Shown: positions 1 to 10,692 of the stretch, one piece after another
Position numbering within the stretch: the first letter of the stretch is position 1
How the letters are laid out: every line of letters starts with the position of its first letter
From: Purshia tridentata
Lineage: Eukaryota; Streptophyta; Magnoliopsida; Rosales; Rosaceae
NCBI GenBank assembly: GCA_003254885.1
Contig: QANT01007443.1
Span: 1 to 64,000 of the forward strand
Direction: 5' to 3'
Length of the DNA stretch: 64,000 nucleotides
The notes under the pieces: model-generated
Database searches by the model: none
What the model saw: only the letters and a program-made list of their open reading frames with translations
Told to the model about the DNA's origin: nothing
Made by a program: the position numbers and the translations under genes

Positions 1-2386
1 GTAGTGCAATCTAAATTAAAGAAATATATTTCTACAAGCAAAATTTCATTACAAAACCAAAAACGAATACATCAACACCTGATTATTGATATTGTGTGAA
101 CTACAATTGGCATCACTAAGCCATATATGTCGCACCTCCAGCCAGTAATCAGTATGTCAGGACTGTTAATTAAATTTAGATTTGATGGAATTTTGTGATT
201 TTGTCATGATATTTGAATTTTTATTAGATAGTGTTTAGTCTTAATTATCTTGCAATGCTTGAGAATCAAGATATCAAAGATAATATCTTTATAGACGTGA
301 TTCAATTGTCTTTTTAAGTGTGTTTTATTTATTTTTTTTTAATTTTAATAAAGAAGCTACAAGCCTACAACCAGTACGAGTGCCACTACCACTCCATTAT
401 TCACTATCACCTCCACGGCTCCACCACTCCATCACCCAATAGTTTAATGGCCCTCATTGGTTTGTTGTCTATACAGAAATCAGGGAAGACAGATGGCTAC
501 CCTCTATTGCAATTGCCAGAGAAATATATATATATATATCTGGTTCAAATTCAATTATATAATGATTACACTTGTTTTGATTTGTAACATATGTTAGTTT
601 GATATACATGCTTGGCCGATTTTGTAACAGTAAAAATTTTAGGCTGAGCACACTAGTAGTCTAACATGATATCAGAGTTTTATTTACAGGAGATTTGGTT
701 TCAAATCCTCCATCCTCATTCTAGTTCAGATTGATCAACGATCACATTGAATTATAAAGACAACAATGCAATTCTTTCATTTCAATCGTAACTTGATCAT
801 GAAGAGTCCTTAGAAATCATCATACTTTCACTCTGGCAGTTGGTTTTATAGTGATTGTAATTAATATATGTCATCATATTTTACCTTATGGAATATTTAT
901 ATTTACGACTACTTTATAATGCCATGCCAGTTCAGTATTCCTTCTTCTTGTTTTTTGTTTATTTATTTATTTATTTAGGAAAAGAAATCGAATTTGGGTG
1001 CATTGTAGTAATTCTACGATCCTGACCGACCCAACAAGTGCACTTGTTACCTGATATATAAATATTTGCTTACAATAATAGGAGTACACCTCTTAATTTA
1101 TAGCACCACCTAAATGGTGCCCCCAAGAAAGACAATGCCACATGGGGTCACTGGTTTGGAACTGAACATGTGAAGCAAATCCAAAAGAGCTTTTATCAAA
1201 CTTCTTAGCAAAAATTATGGAATGATTTGACTGCTCTCTAGTAATTACAAAAAGGCAACCCCAATGCTGTTGTACTTGCGCATTACAAACTTGGATTATC
1301 CAAATAAATAAATCAACCACTCCTTTCAAAGAAATTAATAATAATGCTGATTTGGATTTAGGAAGCAACCTGGAAGCTGCAACGGTCTCAATCACCTTAC
1401 TTCTACCCCAATTCCTCCTTTTAATACAAAGCAAGGTCCCAATCAGCCATCTTTAATTTCCATATCTTCTCTGGTTCATACTGAGAGATATAAACCTTGC
1501 TAGCTTCTGTCTTCTGAGTGTAAATTAATTTAAGCTGTAAAGGGTATTTGATAATTTGTTCTGTTTTGCAAGATATCATACTTATATGGCACATGTGCTA
1601 GTATTTGCAATGGTGGTGGATGGCTTGGGAGGGTTTGTGAGGACGATTTGGGGGTTGCAGGAGCTACGGCTCTCCACCACTTTCAATGCTGTGAGCTCTA
1701 CTGCCTTGTCCATCACCATGTCGTTTGTGTTCTGCCTTTTGTCATTTGAAAGACACAGAGCTGCAGATATGGGCCATGCATACCATGCCTTCATTTGAAT
1801 CAACATTCTTGGTTCTTCTATGAGTTCTCACTCTCTTCTTATTTTTTTATTTTTCCTATGTAATGATTTTATATTTATTAATGTATGCATAGTTTATGAA
1901 TTGTGATGTATTATATTTAGCAATTTTAATGAAATTAAATCTAGGCATATTCTAGCAACAACTAGCTGTATATTAATTATTGTTACTAATTTACAAGAAA
2001 CCAGATTTGCCTATATTATTAGCTGACTATATTATTCTTAATTAATTGTTCTTTAATTTATTGTCTTGAATTTTACCAATGGAGCTAGTAAGTCGAACCA
2101 GAGACCTGTTGGATTTTGAGTGTTACACAAACCCAACGAACCACAAAGGGACCGTCTCCAGTCTCCACAACCTTAGGCCAGAGCCTGAACATCTCCTTCC
2201 TGTTTGGCTTCCATCTCCATGTACTAATAATAGGAAGAATACGCGTGAGTTAGGTTTAATAAATAAAAAACTTGTATAACACTCCAACTTCCACTCTATC
2301 GTCACCTACTCACTCCCTCTGACACTAGGAATAACATCCACAGTTAGGAATGTTGTTACCAGTAGAAACTAGGAAGTATACTTTTC
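1..2386. other. No recognised gene; AT-rich flank
   Basis: I recognise no gene here. There are open frames of 113 codons at 1093-1434 (minus), 80 codons at 1556-1798 (plus) and 74 codons at 1582-1806 (minus); the last two overlap antisense and neither resembles a family I know. Around 655-715 a stretch containing a tatcagag word followed by a ggtttcaaatcc word looks like the primer-site region of a plant LTR-type element, but no ends are visible. A short AT repeat lies near 524-540. Confidence 0.4.
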
Positions 2387-2396
2387 TATATAAATA
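2387..2396 (+). promoter_or_regulatory. TATA box of the DOMON/b561 gene
   Basis: The sequence TATATAAATA lies 64 bp before the ATG at 2460, a normal plant core promoter spacing with a short 5' leader. Confidence 0.6.
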
Positions 2397-2459
2397 ACCA
2401 CATTAAGCCTTCAGTTAACTCACAAACAAATTTCTCTTCGATCTCTCTTCATCTGAATC

Positions 2460-3949
2460 ATGATGGCAAAGATTTTGAAGGCTCTCTTTTTCCTTTCTCT
2501 CATTCTCAGCTCTTGTTTAATCTCAATCACAGCACAACCACAGCCCTGCACCACTCACAAATTCTCAAACAAGAAGACCTTTGTGGCTTGCAAGGACCTA
2601 CCAGTATTGAATTCGACCCTGCACTGGAATTTCTACCCCTCAACTGGAACAGTTGTTGCCTTTAGACAAAGTGTGGTTGGCGAATCGAGATGGGTTGCGT
2701 GGGCTATTAATCCAACCTCAAAGGGCATGGTGGGTTCACAGGCCATCGTGGCTTTTCGAAGAAGCGACGGAAGCATGACCGTTTATACATCACCCATAAG
2801 AAGCTATGAGATTGAGTTGGTGCAAGGAAATCTCAGCTTTCCTGTACATGATGTCTCGGCAGTGTATGAGAATAGCCAAATCACTATTTTTGCCACCATA
2901 AGGCTGCCTACAAATGTCAGCGTTGTGAACCATGTTTGGCAGGAAGGACCGTTGTCCAGAAACACACCAACAATGCATTCACTATCAGGACCAAACGTCA
3001 AATCATTTGGAACTCTAGACTTTATTTCTGGACAGATTAAAGCAAGTAGACCCGGGACAAATACTCACTTGAAATATGTCCATGGGATTATTAATACAAT
3101 CAGTTGGGGTATTCTTATGCCTCTTGGGATTATCATAGCAAGGTATGTGAAACTCATTTCTCGGCAGTCTATGAGAATAGCCAAATCACTATTTGTGCCA
3201 CCATAAGGCTGCCTCAAAATGTCAGCGTTGTGAACCATGTTTGGCAGGAAGGACCGTTGTCCAGAAACACACCAACAATGCATTCACTGTCAGGAGCGAA
3301 CGTCAAATCAGTTGGAACTCTAGACTTTATTTCTGGACAGATTAAAGCAAGTAGACCCGGGACAAATACTCACTTGAAATATGTCCATGGGATTATTAAT
3401 ACAATCAGTTGGGGTATTCTTATGCCTGTTGGGATTATCATAGCAAGGTATGTGAAACTCATTAATGGAGCAGCTCCACTTTGGTTCTATCTTCATATAT
3501 CATGTCAGCTATTGGGTTTGTCCGCTGGGGTTATAGGCTCGATTACAGGGATAGTCCTCGGATATAAGTCTTCCGGAATTCAATATCAAGGTCACAGATG
3601 CATAGGCATCACTCTCTTATTACTCGCTCTGGTTCAAGCCTCTGTTGGTTTATTCTTGAGGCCCAAGAAAGACCATAAGCATAGATTCATCTGGGAGTTG
3701 ATTCATTATACCTTTGGTTATGCAACAATCATCTTAGGCATAATAAACATCTTTAAAGGGTTTGATATATTAGAACCAGAAAAGATATGGAAACAAATTT
3801 ATATTGGGATTATCGTATTTCTGGGGTGCATTGCTATAGTCTTGGAACCTTTGAAATGGTACTTAGTTTTGAAGAGGAAAAGGGGAGATATACAGCAGGA
3901 AACAAAGGCAACAACGAGGGCTGATGATAGTGGTACCGCACAAGTCTAG
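2460..3949 (+). CDS. DOMON and cytochrome b561 domain protein, frame broken by an internal tandem duplication
   Basis: The family consists of membrane proteins that pass electrons across the plasma membrane, using ascorbate and b-type haem. The frame from 2460 starts with a signal peptide (hydrophobic run at residues 5-25), then a DOMON domain, then the first b561 helix (YVHGIIN), and stops at 3204-3206. A second frame, open from 3104 to 3949, repeats the end of the DOMON domain and runs through the whole b561 domain, with the four expected haem histidines (YVH, WFYLH, GHR, ELIHY), and ends in a polar tail. The two frames are separated by a 305-bp direct duplication. As 305 is not a multiple of three, the gene as written cannot make the full protein in one frame. 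It may be a recent pseudogene, a DOMON-only product of 248 residues, or an assembly join of two alleles. The family call is sure; functional status is not. Confidence 0.8.
2854..3463 (+). repeat. 305-bp tandem duplication inside the DOMON/b561 gene
   Basis: Copy 1 spans 2854-3158 and copy 2 spans 3159-3463. Both begin with tctcggcagt and end with gtgaaactcatt, and they differ at about eight positions (roughly 2.6 percent). The unit covers the end of the DOMON domain and the first b561 helix. The junction shifts the reading frame. Confidence 0.92.
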
Positions 3950-4381
3950 ACTCTAGAGAGATTGTTTTCACTGTTTATACTTTCCTAGCATAATGTAGAA
4001 TCACCATTTAAACATTTCATGAGTAGAAGTTTTTATTAATTTTTAACTTTTTATTTGACTTCCATATTTTTATTTCTGTAAATTTTTGCAAGCGGATCTG
4101 TCCCAATGCACCTATATATGAAGCTCGATCTTGAGAAATATATTAATTTCATATTTCAATATCAATTAATGCATAATGTATATATAGTTTTTATTATTTA
4201 TTAATCAATTATTCTACATGAAGTTTGAACTCCTGATCTATTCAGACAAAAGAAGACTTAGTTTTATCAACTATACTAATAAATGTCATTGACAATATAA
4301 CAGACTATTAAATTATTATGAAAATTTAGTATTATGAGGGTTCAAGCAACAACGTACTGCATTTGCATAATAAATGAATAC

Positions 4382-5093
4382 CAGGGCCGGCCCTGAAGGG
4401 GTGCACGGGGTGCGACGGCCTAGGGCCCATCTTCAAAGGGGCCTACAAATTTATACTATATATATATATTAATATATTAAAAAATAATTATGCTGTAAAG
4501 GAAAAAAAAACATTAATATTACTGGCCCTTTATCTATTTTAGGGCCCAACAACAGAGACCCAAAAGAAAAAATAATAATAAAAAGAAAAGTTAGTAATTA
4601 GGAAAGTGGCGTAAAGTAAAAGACTAAAGAATAAGTTGGTTCAGCTTTTTTGGGGAAGTGGGATTAGGGATCTGACTTTAGTCTTCAGGGAAGGAAACTC
4701 TTGGCATTCGCAGAGACCAAAGGGAGAGGATTAATGAATTATTGGATTCACTGACTAAGAAATGGCAGAAGGCGTGAAGGCAAAAGCCAAGAGAAATAAT
4801 TTCATCTGGATAAGGAAATTCAGGTGTTGTTGTTCTTTTACTCACCCTTTCTTTAGACTTTTTTTGTGATTGCTGTTAGTCATACTTCTTGGAATTTCCT
4901 TGTTTTTGTCAATGTTTCATTGTGTGCTTTTCTAGCATAAGCAAAATTCATAAACATGTTAACTAAAAAACATTTGTCTGGAAGTGAAAAAAGAAAAAAG
5001 AGAAAAAGAATTGAAGAATTAACAAAATCTCAAAGAGGAGCTCTTGAAAAATTTATTTCTAAGAAAGCAAGTGAAAATTCAGCTGAAGGTTTA
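4382..5093 (+). mobile_element. Truncated hAT-type DNA transposon (zinc-finger MYM-type transposase family)
   Basis: The left end CAGGGCCGGCCCTG with the following GC-rich stretch is typical of plant hAT elements. At 4956 an open frame begins MLTKKHLSGSEKRKKRKRI and continues for about 46 codons with a lysine-rich N-terminus and a SQRGALEKF segment, as in the start of TTF/MYM-type hAT transposases. The frame ends at the ambiguous base at 5094, after which the sequence no longer resembles a transposase. No right terminal repeat is visible, so this is a 5' remnant or a misjoined copy. Confidence 0.65.
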
Positions 5094-5094
5094 N

Positions 5095-5899
5095 CTATGA
5101 ATCTGAACAATTGATTAAGTTTATTCTGGTCTGAAATGCATATTTCAGATTCACTTGAACAACATACGTGGCTTATGTTTGTTGGCCTCAACTTTATTTA
5201 AATCGCTCAAAATTAATTGAAAGTACTGGACTGTGGACAGTACGTGCTGAATCTAATGTAATCTCAGAAGTACAATAGCACATGCATGTGGTCAGATTAT
5301 GAACGCTGGTCCCCAAAATCAATAGTAAAGGTTACAAGTCAGGCCCCGCCCGCCCTTCAGTCTACACAAGTTAGCCAGCAGTGTGTTTTGTAAAAAGAAA
5401 AAGCAGAGAAGAAAAGCAAAACCATTGCTGCTGAGACTCGTACGTCATTCCTCATGTGTTTTAATTTATATTTCTAAGCATGAATTGTATGTATGTATGT
5501 ATGTATATATTCTTTAGACGTAATAAATTTTGGTACCCAATTTGCTTTGCTTTATAAACAATGTGATCTTCCATTTATGTATTGATTGCATGCATATATA
5601 TATGGTCAAATATATTTATATAGGATATTCCTCTTTTGAGATACCATTTGCTTATAGAGATCGATATAAGTAATCCATCAATTTAAAGATGCCAGCTGCT
5701 GGTTCCTTTTCAACCATACTTTTCAGTTTTCATCATATATATATACTGAACAAGTGCTGAACACAAGGTAGATATCTGAAACCAATGAAATCTGCAGCAA
5801 CTTTGTGTCCCTTAAAAAGCACATGGCACTCTTGCAAGTTGCATACATGCCTTGGAGGCTTGGAGTAGGACCCAATTATTCAAAAAGAAAGGGGAGGGA
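5095..5899. other. Intergenic, no gene seen
   Basis: No coding signal is visible. The stretch contains a GTAT microsatellite at about 5490-5510 and several AT runs. A GC-rich spot at 5341-5360 stands out in otherwise AT-rich DNA. I found no small RNA precursor that I recognise. Confidence 0.4.
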
Positions 5900-6245
5900 T
5901 GTTGAGAGATATCCACATTGAAGATGTGTGAGCCTTACTAGTGGTTTATAAGGGTTTGGGCTACTCCTTCTATTGCCAATTGGTTTTGGGATGGATGTCT
6001 AGATTTCTTCATAGTATCAGAGCAGGTTATACACGTAATGCGCCTAAACGGCCACACGTGCTCCCACGTCACCCAATATAAATTGTCCACGTGTTAGGCT
6101 TGAAATGATGCCATACGTGCAGGGGCGTGTTGAGAGATATCCCACATTGAAGATGTGAGGGCCTTGCTAGTGGTTTATAAGGGTTTGGGCTACTCCTTCT
6201 ATTGCCAATTGATTTTGGGATGGATACCTAGATTTCTTCAAGGGA
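5895..6245 (+). mobile_element. TRIM (miniature LTR retroelement), structurally whole
   Basis: Two direct repeats of 112 and 113 bp (5900-6011 and 6128-6240) each begin TG and end CA. Just inside the left repeat, 6015-6023 reads tatcagagc, the usual primer-binding site pairing with initiator methionine tRNA. Only about 116 bp lie between the repeats and there is no coding capacity, which is normal for TRIMs. The element is flanked by a perfect 5-bp target duplication, AGGGA (5895-5899 and 6241-6245). The repeats differ at roughly five percent of positions, so the insertion is old, probably of the order of a few million years. Confidence 0.88.
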
Positions 6246-7471
6246 AGGCAAGAAGAAACATGCAGGCAAAAGGAGTAGTGGTTGGTCAGTGGGTGGGATT
6301 GCTGTTAGTGGGTTTTTGGACTAAAAAGTTAGAAGCATAAATTGCATAATCCTCGAACTTATCAAATACTCTTCTAGCAGTCAAGGTCTTGGGTCTCAAA
6401 TAGTCTGCTTTCTTTTCTTTATGTACTTTGGGAGTGACATGCTTGCTTTTATATTATAGTAGGATATGGGGCTTGATAGTAATCTCCGTGTGTAGCTTAG
6501 GTACTGGACTTAAATTTATCAAATCGGACTACCGCCTTACCACATTTATGATTTGAGACCATCATTGATCTAATTAGTAGCCTATAGTTTTTGAAGGTTT
6601 GTTAAGTTGTTTTGACCTATTTTGTCAATGAAATCTCCACAATTAACGTATCAATAGCCCGTGTTTTATTGCTATCGCAATTCACATCGGGCCACACAAC
6701 CGGCTTGTCACTATTTCACATCCAAACCGAACCCGCATATGCTTGGCTAGCATAATACTAATATGAAGATTGTAGCGTAGCTACGAAGACTGAAAGAGGA
6801 GCCAGTACTCCATTGGTGATGTTCATGATTACAATTTTTTTCATTAATAACATTGAGGTCCTGAATTTAAGTATAATATCTAATTCTTAGATTCTGTTTC
6901 AGAGGTAACAAAGAACCATTTTTTATTCGTACAAGTTAGTGGCTCATCCTAATTTGTGATGCCCAGAACTATTTGGGCTGGCCCCTATGAACATGCCTGA
7001 GTGAGTTTTGAGCCCATGCCTTGGCCCAACCAGATCCATACCCACCTATTGATGTCCATAATACAAAATAAGCAGCAACATCCTATCATTTGCTTACATT
7101 TTTTATTTTTTATGTTGGTCTGATTTGCTTACATTTTCAGTATTTCAAATATGGCCTATAAACATGTGCAAAAATAAGAAAAATAACAGAATAAAAATGG
7201 ACACATCTTTATTCAATTCCCTTGGTTTTTCAGGAAATGCCTTACATGCATTATCAATAATACAAGACCAAAGTAATAGACTACAAATAACAAGCATATT
7301 ATATACAGAGTTACAAGACAGCATGTCCCATACAGAGACCTCAAACTATCAAACAAGATAATACAAAATCTTGGTAATATCATTATAACTAAAAACATAT
7401 TTCCTAAAATGCATGATTCTTGAGAAAACACATTACCACAAGAAACATTGTTGAGGAAAGCCTTTTGAGAA
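6246..7471. other. Intergenic, no gene seen
   Basis: AT-rich DNA downstream of the MAP kinase gene. The part nearest 7472 will include its 3' untranslated region. No further gene or repeat was recognised. Confidence 0.4.
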
Positions 7472-8955
7472 TTACCTAGGCATTGCGTTCACAGCAACAG
7501 CTTCTGGATGGTAGTGAAGCATCTCATTCCACATCATCTCCCTAATCATATGTTCCCCTAAATTCTCGTCTATGTCAAGGGTGACCGGAACCTGGGCAAG
7601 GGGATTGCATCTTGGATCATAGAGCCCTGACATGTAAGGGTGTTGGAGTGCTTCTGTGACAGTGATTCTCTTAGTTGGATCAAACACAAGCATCCTTTGC
7701 AACAAGTCTATGGCTAAAGGATCAGCATGAGGGTATAGATGGGAAAAATGTGTCCCCCGAGAATAGGGCAGTGATTTGATGTACTTCCTTGCTTTCGGAT
7801 TGTCAATGAACCCAAGATCAGGTTCATGCTGGCTACCAAGAACATTGATGATTAGTTTTAGTTGGTTGAGGCATTCAGTTCCAGGGAAGATTGCCTTCCG
7901 GCCAAGAATCTCAGCGAAGATGCATCCCACGGACCAGACGTCAATGGATGTTCCATAATTGTCACAGCACAACAGCAGCTCTGGTGCACGATACCAGCGA
8001 GTGACAACATACTCTGTCATGAACTGGCCAGTACCTCTGCTGGTTCGGGCCAACCCAAAATCACATATCTTCAAGTCGCAGTTAGCATTGATGAGCAGGT
8101 TCCCAGGCTTCAGGTCCCGGTGAAGGATGTTTGCTGAATGAAGGTACTTGAGCCCTCGAAGCAACTACAATGCATAATCCAGATTAGTCACAAACAGTAT
8201 TACCATTGTAACAAAAATAGAGCTCAAAATCAACTGGAGCTTGGAATAAAATCACATTTTTTCAAGCTTTGCAATGCATATATAGAAACCCCCAGAGTGT
8301 CAAGTTCAACATAATAACATGCAGAGGCTGCAATGTCTGTCATATTTGGTTAACATATACTTTGGTAACATGCGTTCTGCTCATTAATTTCCCATACTCC
8401 TTGTCCCAGAACCATTTACGGCTCCACAAATTAATTTAGCACAATTGTAGGATCAAGGCTATCAAGCAATTGGGATGACTAGTTGAAAGAATTAATGAGG
8501 TAACTTACCACTAGTTGAGTGAAAGCTAATACCTGAAATAGAAAGTATTTGCAATGGTCATTGGAAAGTGGTTGTGTGGACTTTATAATTTGATGAAGAT
8601 CCGTATCCATGAGCTCATAAACAAAATACACATCCTTAAAACTTGTCCTGTGGATAGGCATCATAACATCCTTCAATGCAATCACATTCTCGTGCCGGAT
8701 ATTTCTAAGAAGCTTCAACTCCCTCAGAGTCCTCAACGCATCAATGCGGTTCTCAAACACATTATTGATCTTCTTGATTGCAACTTTCTCATTTGTTTCT
8801 CTATTGACCGACGAGCACACTACCCCATATGCTCCTCTCCCTATGGGTTTGATCGGAACATACTTGGTGTCAACCTCAAACAGCGTTTGCCACATTGAGT
8901 AATAATGCTTCCCATGTTGCCTAATTCCATTCGGAGGCTCAACTAAAGTTGCCAT
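7472..8955 (-). CDS. MPK7: Group C mitogen-activated protein kinase (MPK7/MPK14 type)
   Basis: Cytoplasmic and nuclear Ser/Thr kinase, the last step of a MAPK cascade, activated by MAPK kinases (MKK3 is the known partner of the Arabidopsis group C kinases). Two coding exons, 8533-8955 and 7472-8164, joined in phase 0, give 371 residues, as in Arabidopsis MPK7. Visible motifs are the glycine loop GRGAYGVV, the catalytic lysine in [20 protein letters not shown], the TEY activation loop, and a C-terminal stretch with LDIDEN. I start at [10 protein letters not shown] (8955): the in-frame ATG 18 bases earlier lies upstream of an apparent splice acceptor (tttgcag at 8960), so it is intronic and a 5' UTR intron is likely. 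The single intron of about 370 bp between subdomains is typical of this group. No odd residues were seen. Confidence 0.95.
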
Positions 8956-9825
8956 TTCCCTGCAAATTGCCATAACATGATCTAAATTACTTAAACAGGT
9001 ACTTATAAATGACCTTCAAACAACCAAAATTTAAACAGAACAACATGAATTACTATATTAAATTACAGATAAAGCTGGCTGGAGCAATAATTTAACAGGA
9101 ATATAACCAAGTGACAAAAACTGAAGTGTCTGACTTGCACAGGATGATAATCCTACAAAATTAGAAGACAATACGTGTGGTGTGTCTGTGTGTAAGTAAA
9201 GAAGAGGAAGGCTTTATAACAGAATCGATCCTTACGTGCCCCTTCTACTTCTGGGCTTGGATCTTTTGAGGTCACCCACTTCCCTGTTTGAGTTATTCTT
9301 GTTACTTTTCTCTTACTTTTATAATTATAAAGAATTTCACTTCCACTTTTGGCTTCTTCTTTTTTTCCTTAAAACCCCACCACTCTGTACTCTGTAAGTC
9401 ATGAATTTTCTTCTTTTTCCTTTTACTTGTTCACCCAGCAATTCTCAAATCCCATTCACACCACAAAATTCTCCAACTTTCACTCCAATTCTCAAGCAAC
9501 CGAGGTGGTTCCCAAGATGAAGCTCCCAATTCTCTCTCTCCCAACACTCCAGATACCCAATTCATGAATTTCACAGCTCAATTCAATACCACTACACAAT
9601 TTTAAAGAAGAAAAACAAAAACCCAGAAGAGAGAAAGTGAGCCTAACCTCAATAATTGGTGAGCAACATTAATAGATCCTCAGGTCGTGGAAAGATCCTT
9701 GCTTACCTATCTATATAAATGGCTCAAAAACCATACTGATCAGATATCACTCACGAATTAGATTCGTTATGTCGTCGTGATCAGAGAGACCTTAGCGACA
9801 TGCCCCATGGTACATACAGACTGTA

Positions 9826-9831
<6 letters not shown>

Positions 9832-9869
<38 letters not shown>
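9832..9869. repeat. (GA)n microsatellite upstream of the MAP kinase gene
   Basis: About 19 GA units, near the probable 5' leader or promoter of the MAP kinase gene. On that gene's strand it reads as a CT run, common in plant 5' leaders. Confidence 0.85.
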
Positions 9870-9870
<1 letters not shown>

Positions 9871-10300
9871 CTTATATTATATATAAAAATAAAAAATAAA
9901 AAATAAAAAAAGGGTTGGGTTTTAGGCTTTTTAGGCTTTAGCCAAACCCATGACACCCACACGGCAAATTTGTCTACATAAACTGCACAGAAAGGACAGC
10001 TCGAGATCTCTTTCGGTGTCTTCTTTCTTCATGCACAAACCAAAATCATGGATATAAGTTATAACACAACACGCTCACGCCGTCTATCGTCAGCTGGCTC
10101 TGTGGATCAGCTCGGCTTGGTTAACTGTCACTTATTACAAGCAACAGTGCAGCCTCATCCATCTGGGCATCTACCTGGTTTTCAACAACACATTTGGATG
10201 TTACTGTCAACACTCAACAGTACGAGACTTCTCTGTTGTAGTTTATGGGTACTTTTTTTTCGACAAAATCAGAACTATTTATTTTGGATAAGAATAATGC

Positions 10301-10692
10301 TTTCATTTTGAGAAATGTTATCTATCTCTTTCTTTCATTAATTTTTGGGACTGATTTTTTTCTTATTTTTCTCATCCTGTAGTGTAGTTTTATAATTAGA
10401 ATTATTCATATTTTAAAATACTTTTAAAATATTATTGTTGTAAATAATTATTTAAATAAAAAATTATTTGATTATATACTATAATCAAACAAATATACAA
10501 ATTTAATAACAATTAGACTATCGCTTGTTTATTTGATAATTGTTATATGACTTAATGGTTTTTTATTAAGTTATTTTTTTATTGAGATGATTTTTAAATA
10601 ACGTTTTAAAAAATAAATGGTTCTAATTATAAAATTAAACTACAAAATGAGAAAAATAAAAAAAAAGCTATAGAGCATTCCCATTTCATTTT
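10301..10692. mobile_element. Mutator-type MITE, 374 bp, with 9-bp target duplication
   Basis: The element (10310-10683) is flanked on both sides by the perfect 9-bp repeat TTTCATTTT (10301-10309, 10684-10692). Its outer 70-80 bases are inverted repeats of each other: left around 10365-10440 (tgtagtttaattttataattaga-like) and right around 10590-10665. It is AT-rich and has no coding capacity. The 9-bp duplication points to the Mutator superfamily. Confidence 0.75.

Noticed and set aside
1556-1806. Overlapping 74-80 codon frames on both strands as a real gene
   Set aside because: No family resemblance, no splice partners and no promoter that I could recognise; left as unknown.
3143-3160. Splicing between gtatgtg in copy 1 and ggcag in copy 2 to rescue the DOMON/b561 frame
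   Set aside because: The intron would be under 30 bp, too short for plants, and the same gtatgtg is coding in the normal family sequence.
5095-5900. A microRNA or other small RNA precursor
   Set aside because: I looked for known plant miRNA sequences and strong hairpins and found none that I trust.
8956-8973. Upstream in-frame ATG for the MAP kinase (adds MAICRE)
   Set aside because: It lies before a clear splice acceptor at 8960, so it is intron sequence; [10 protein letters not shown] matches the family start.
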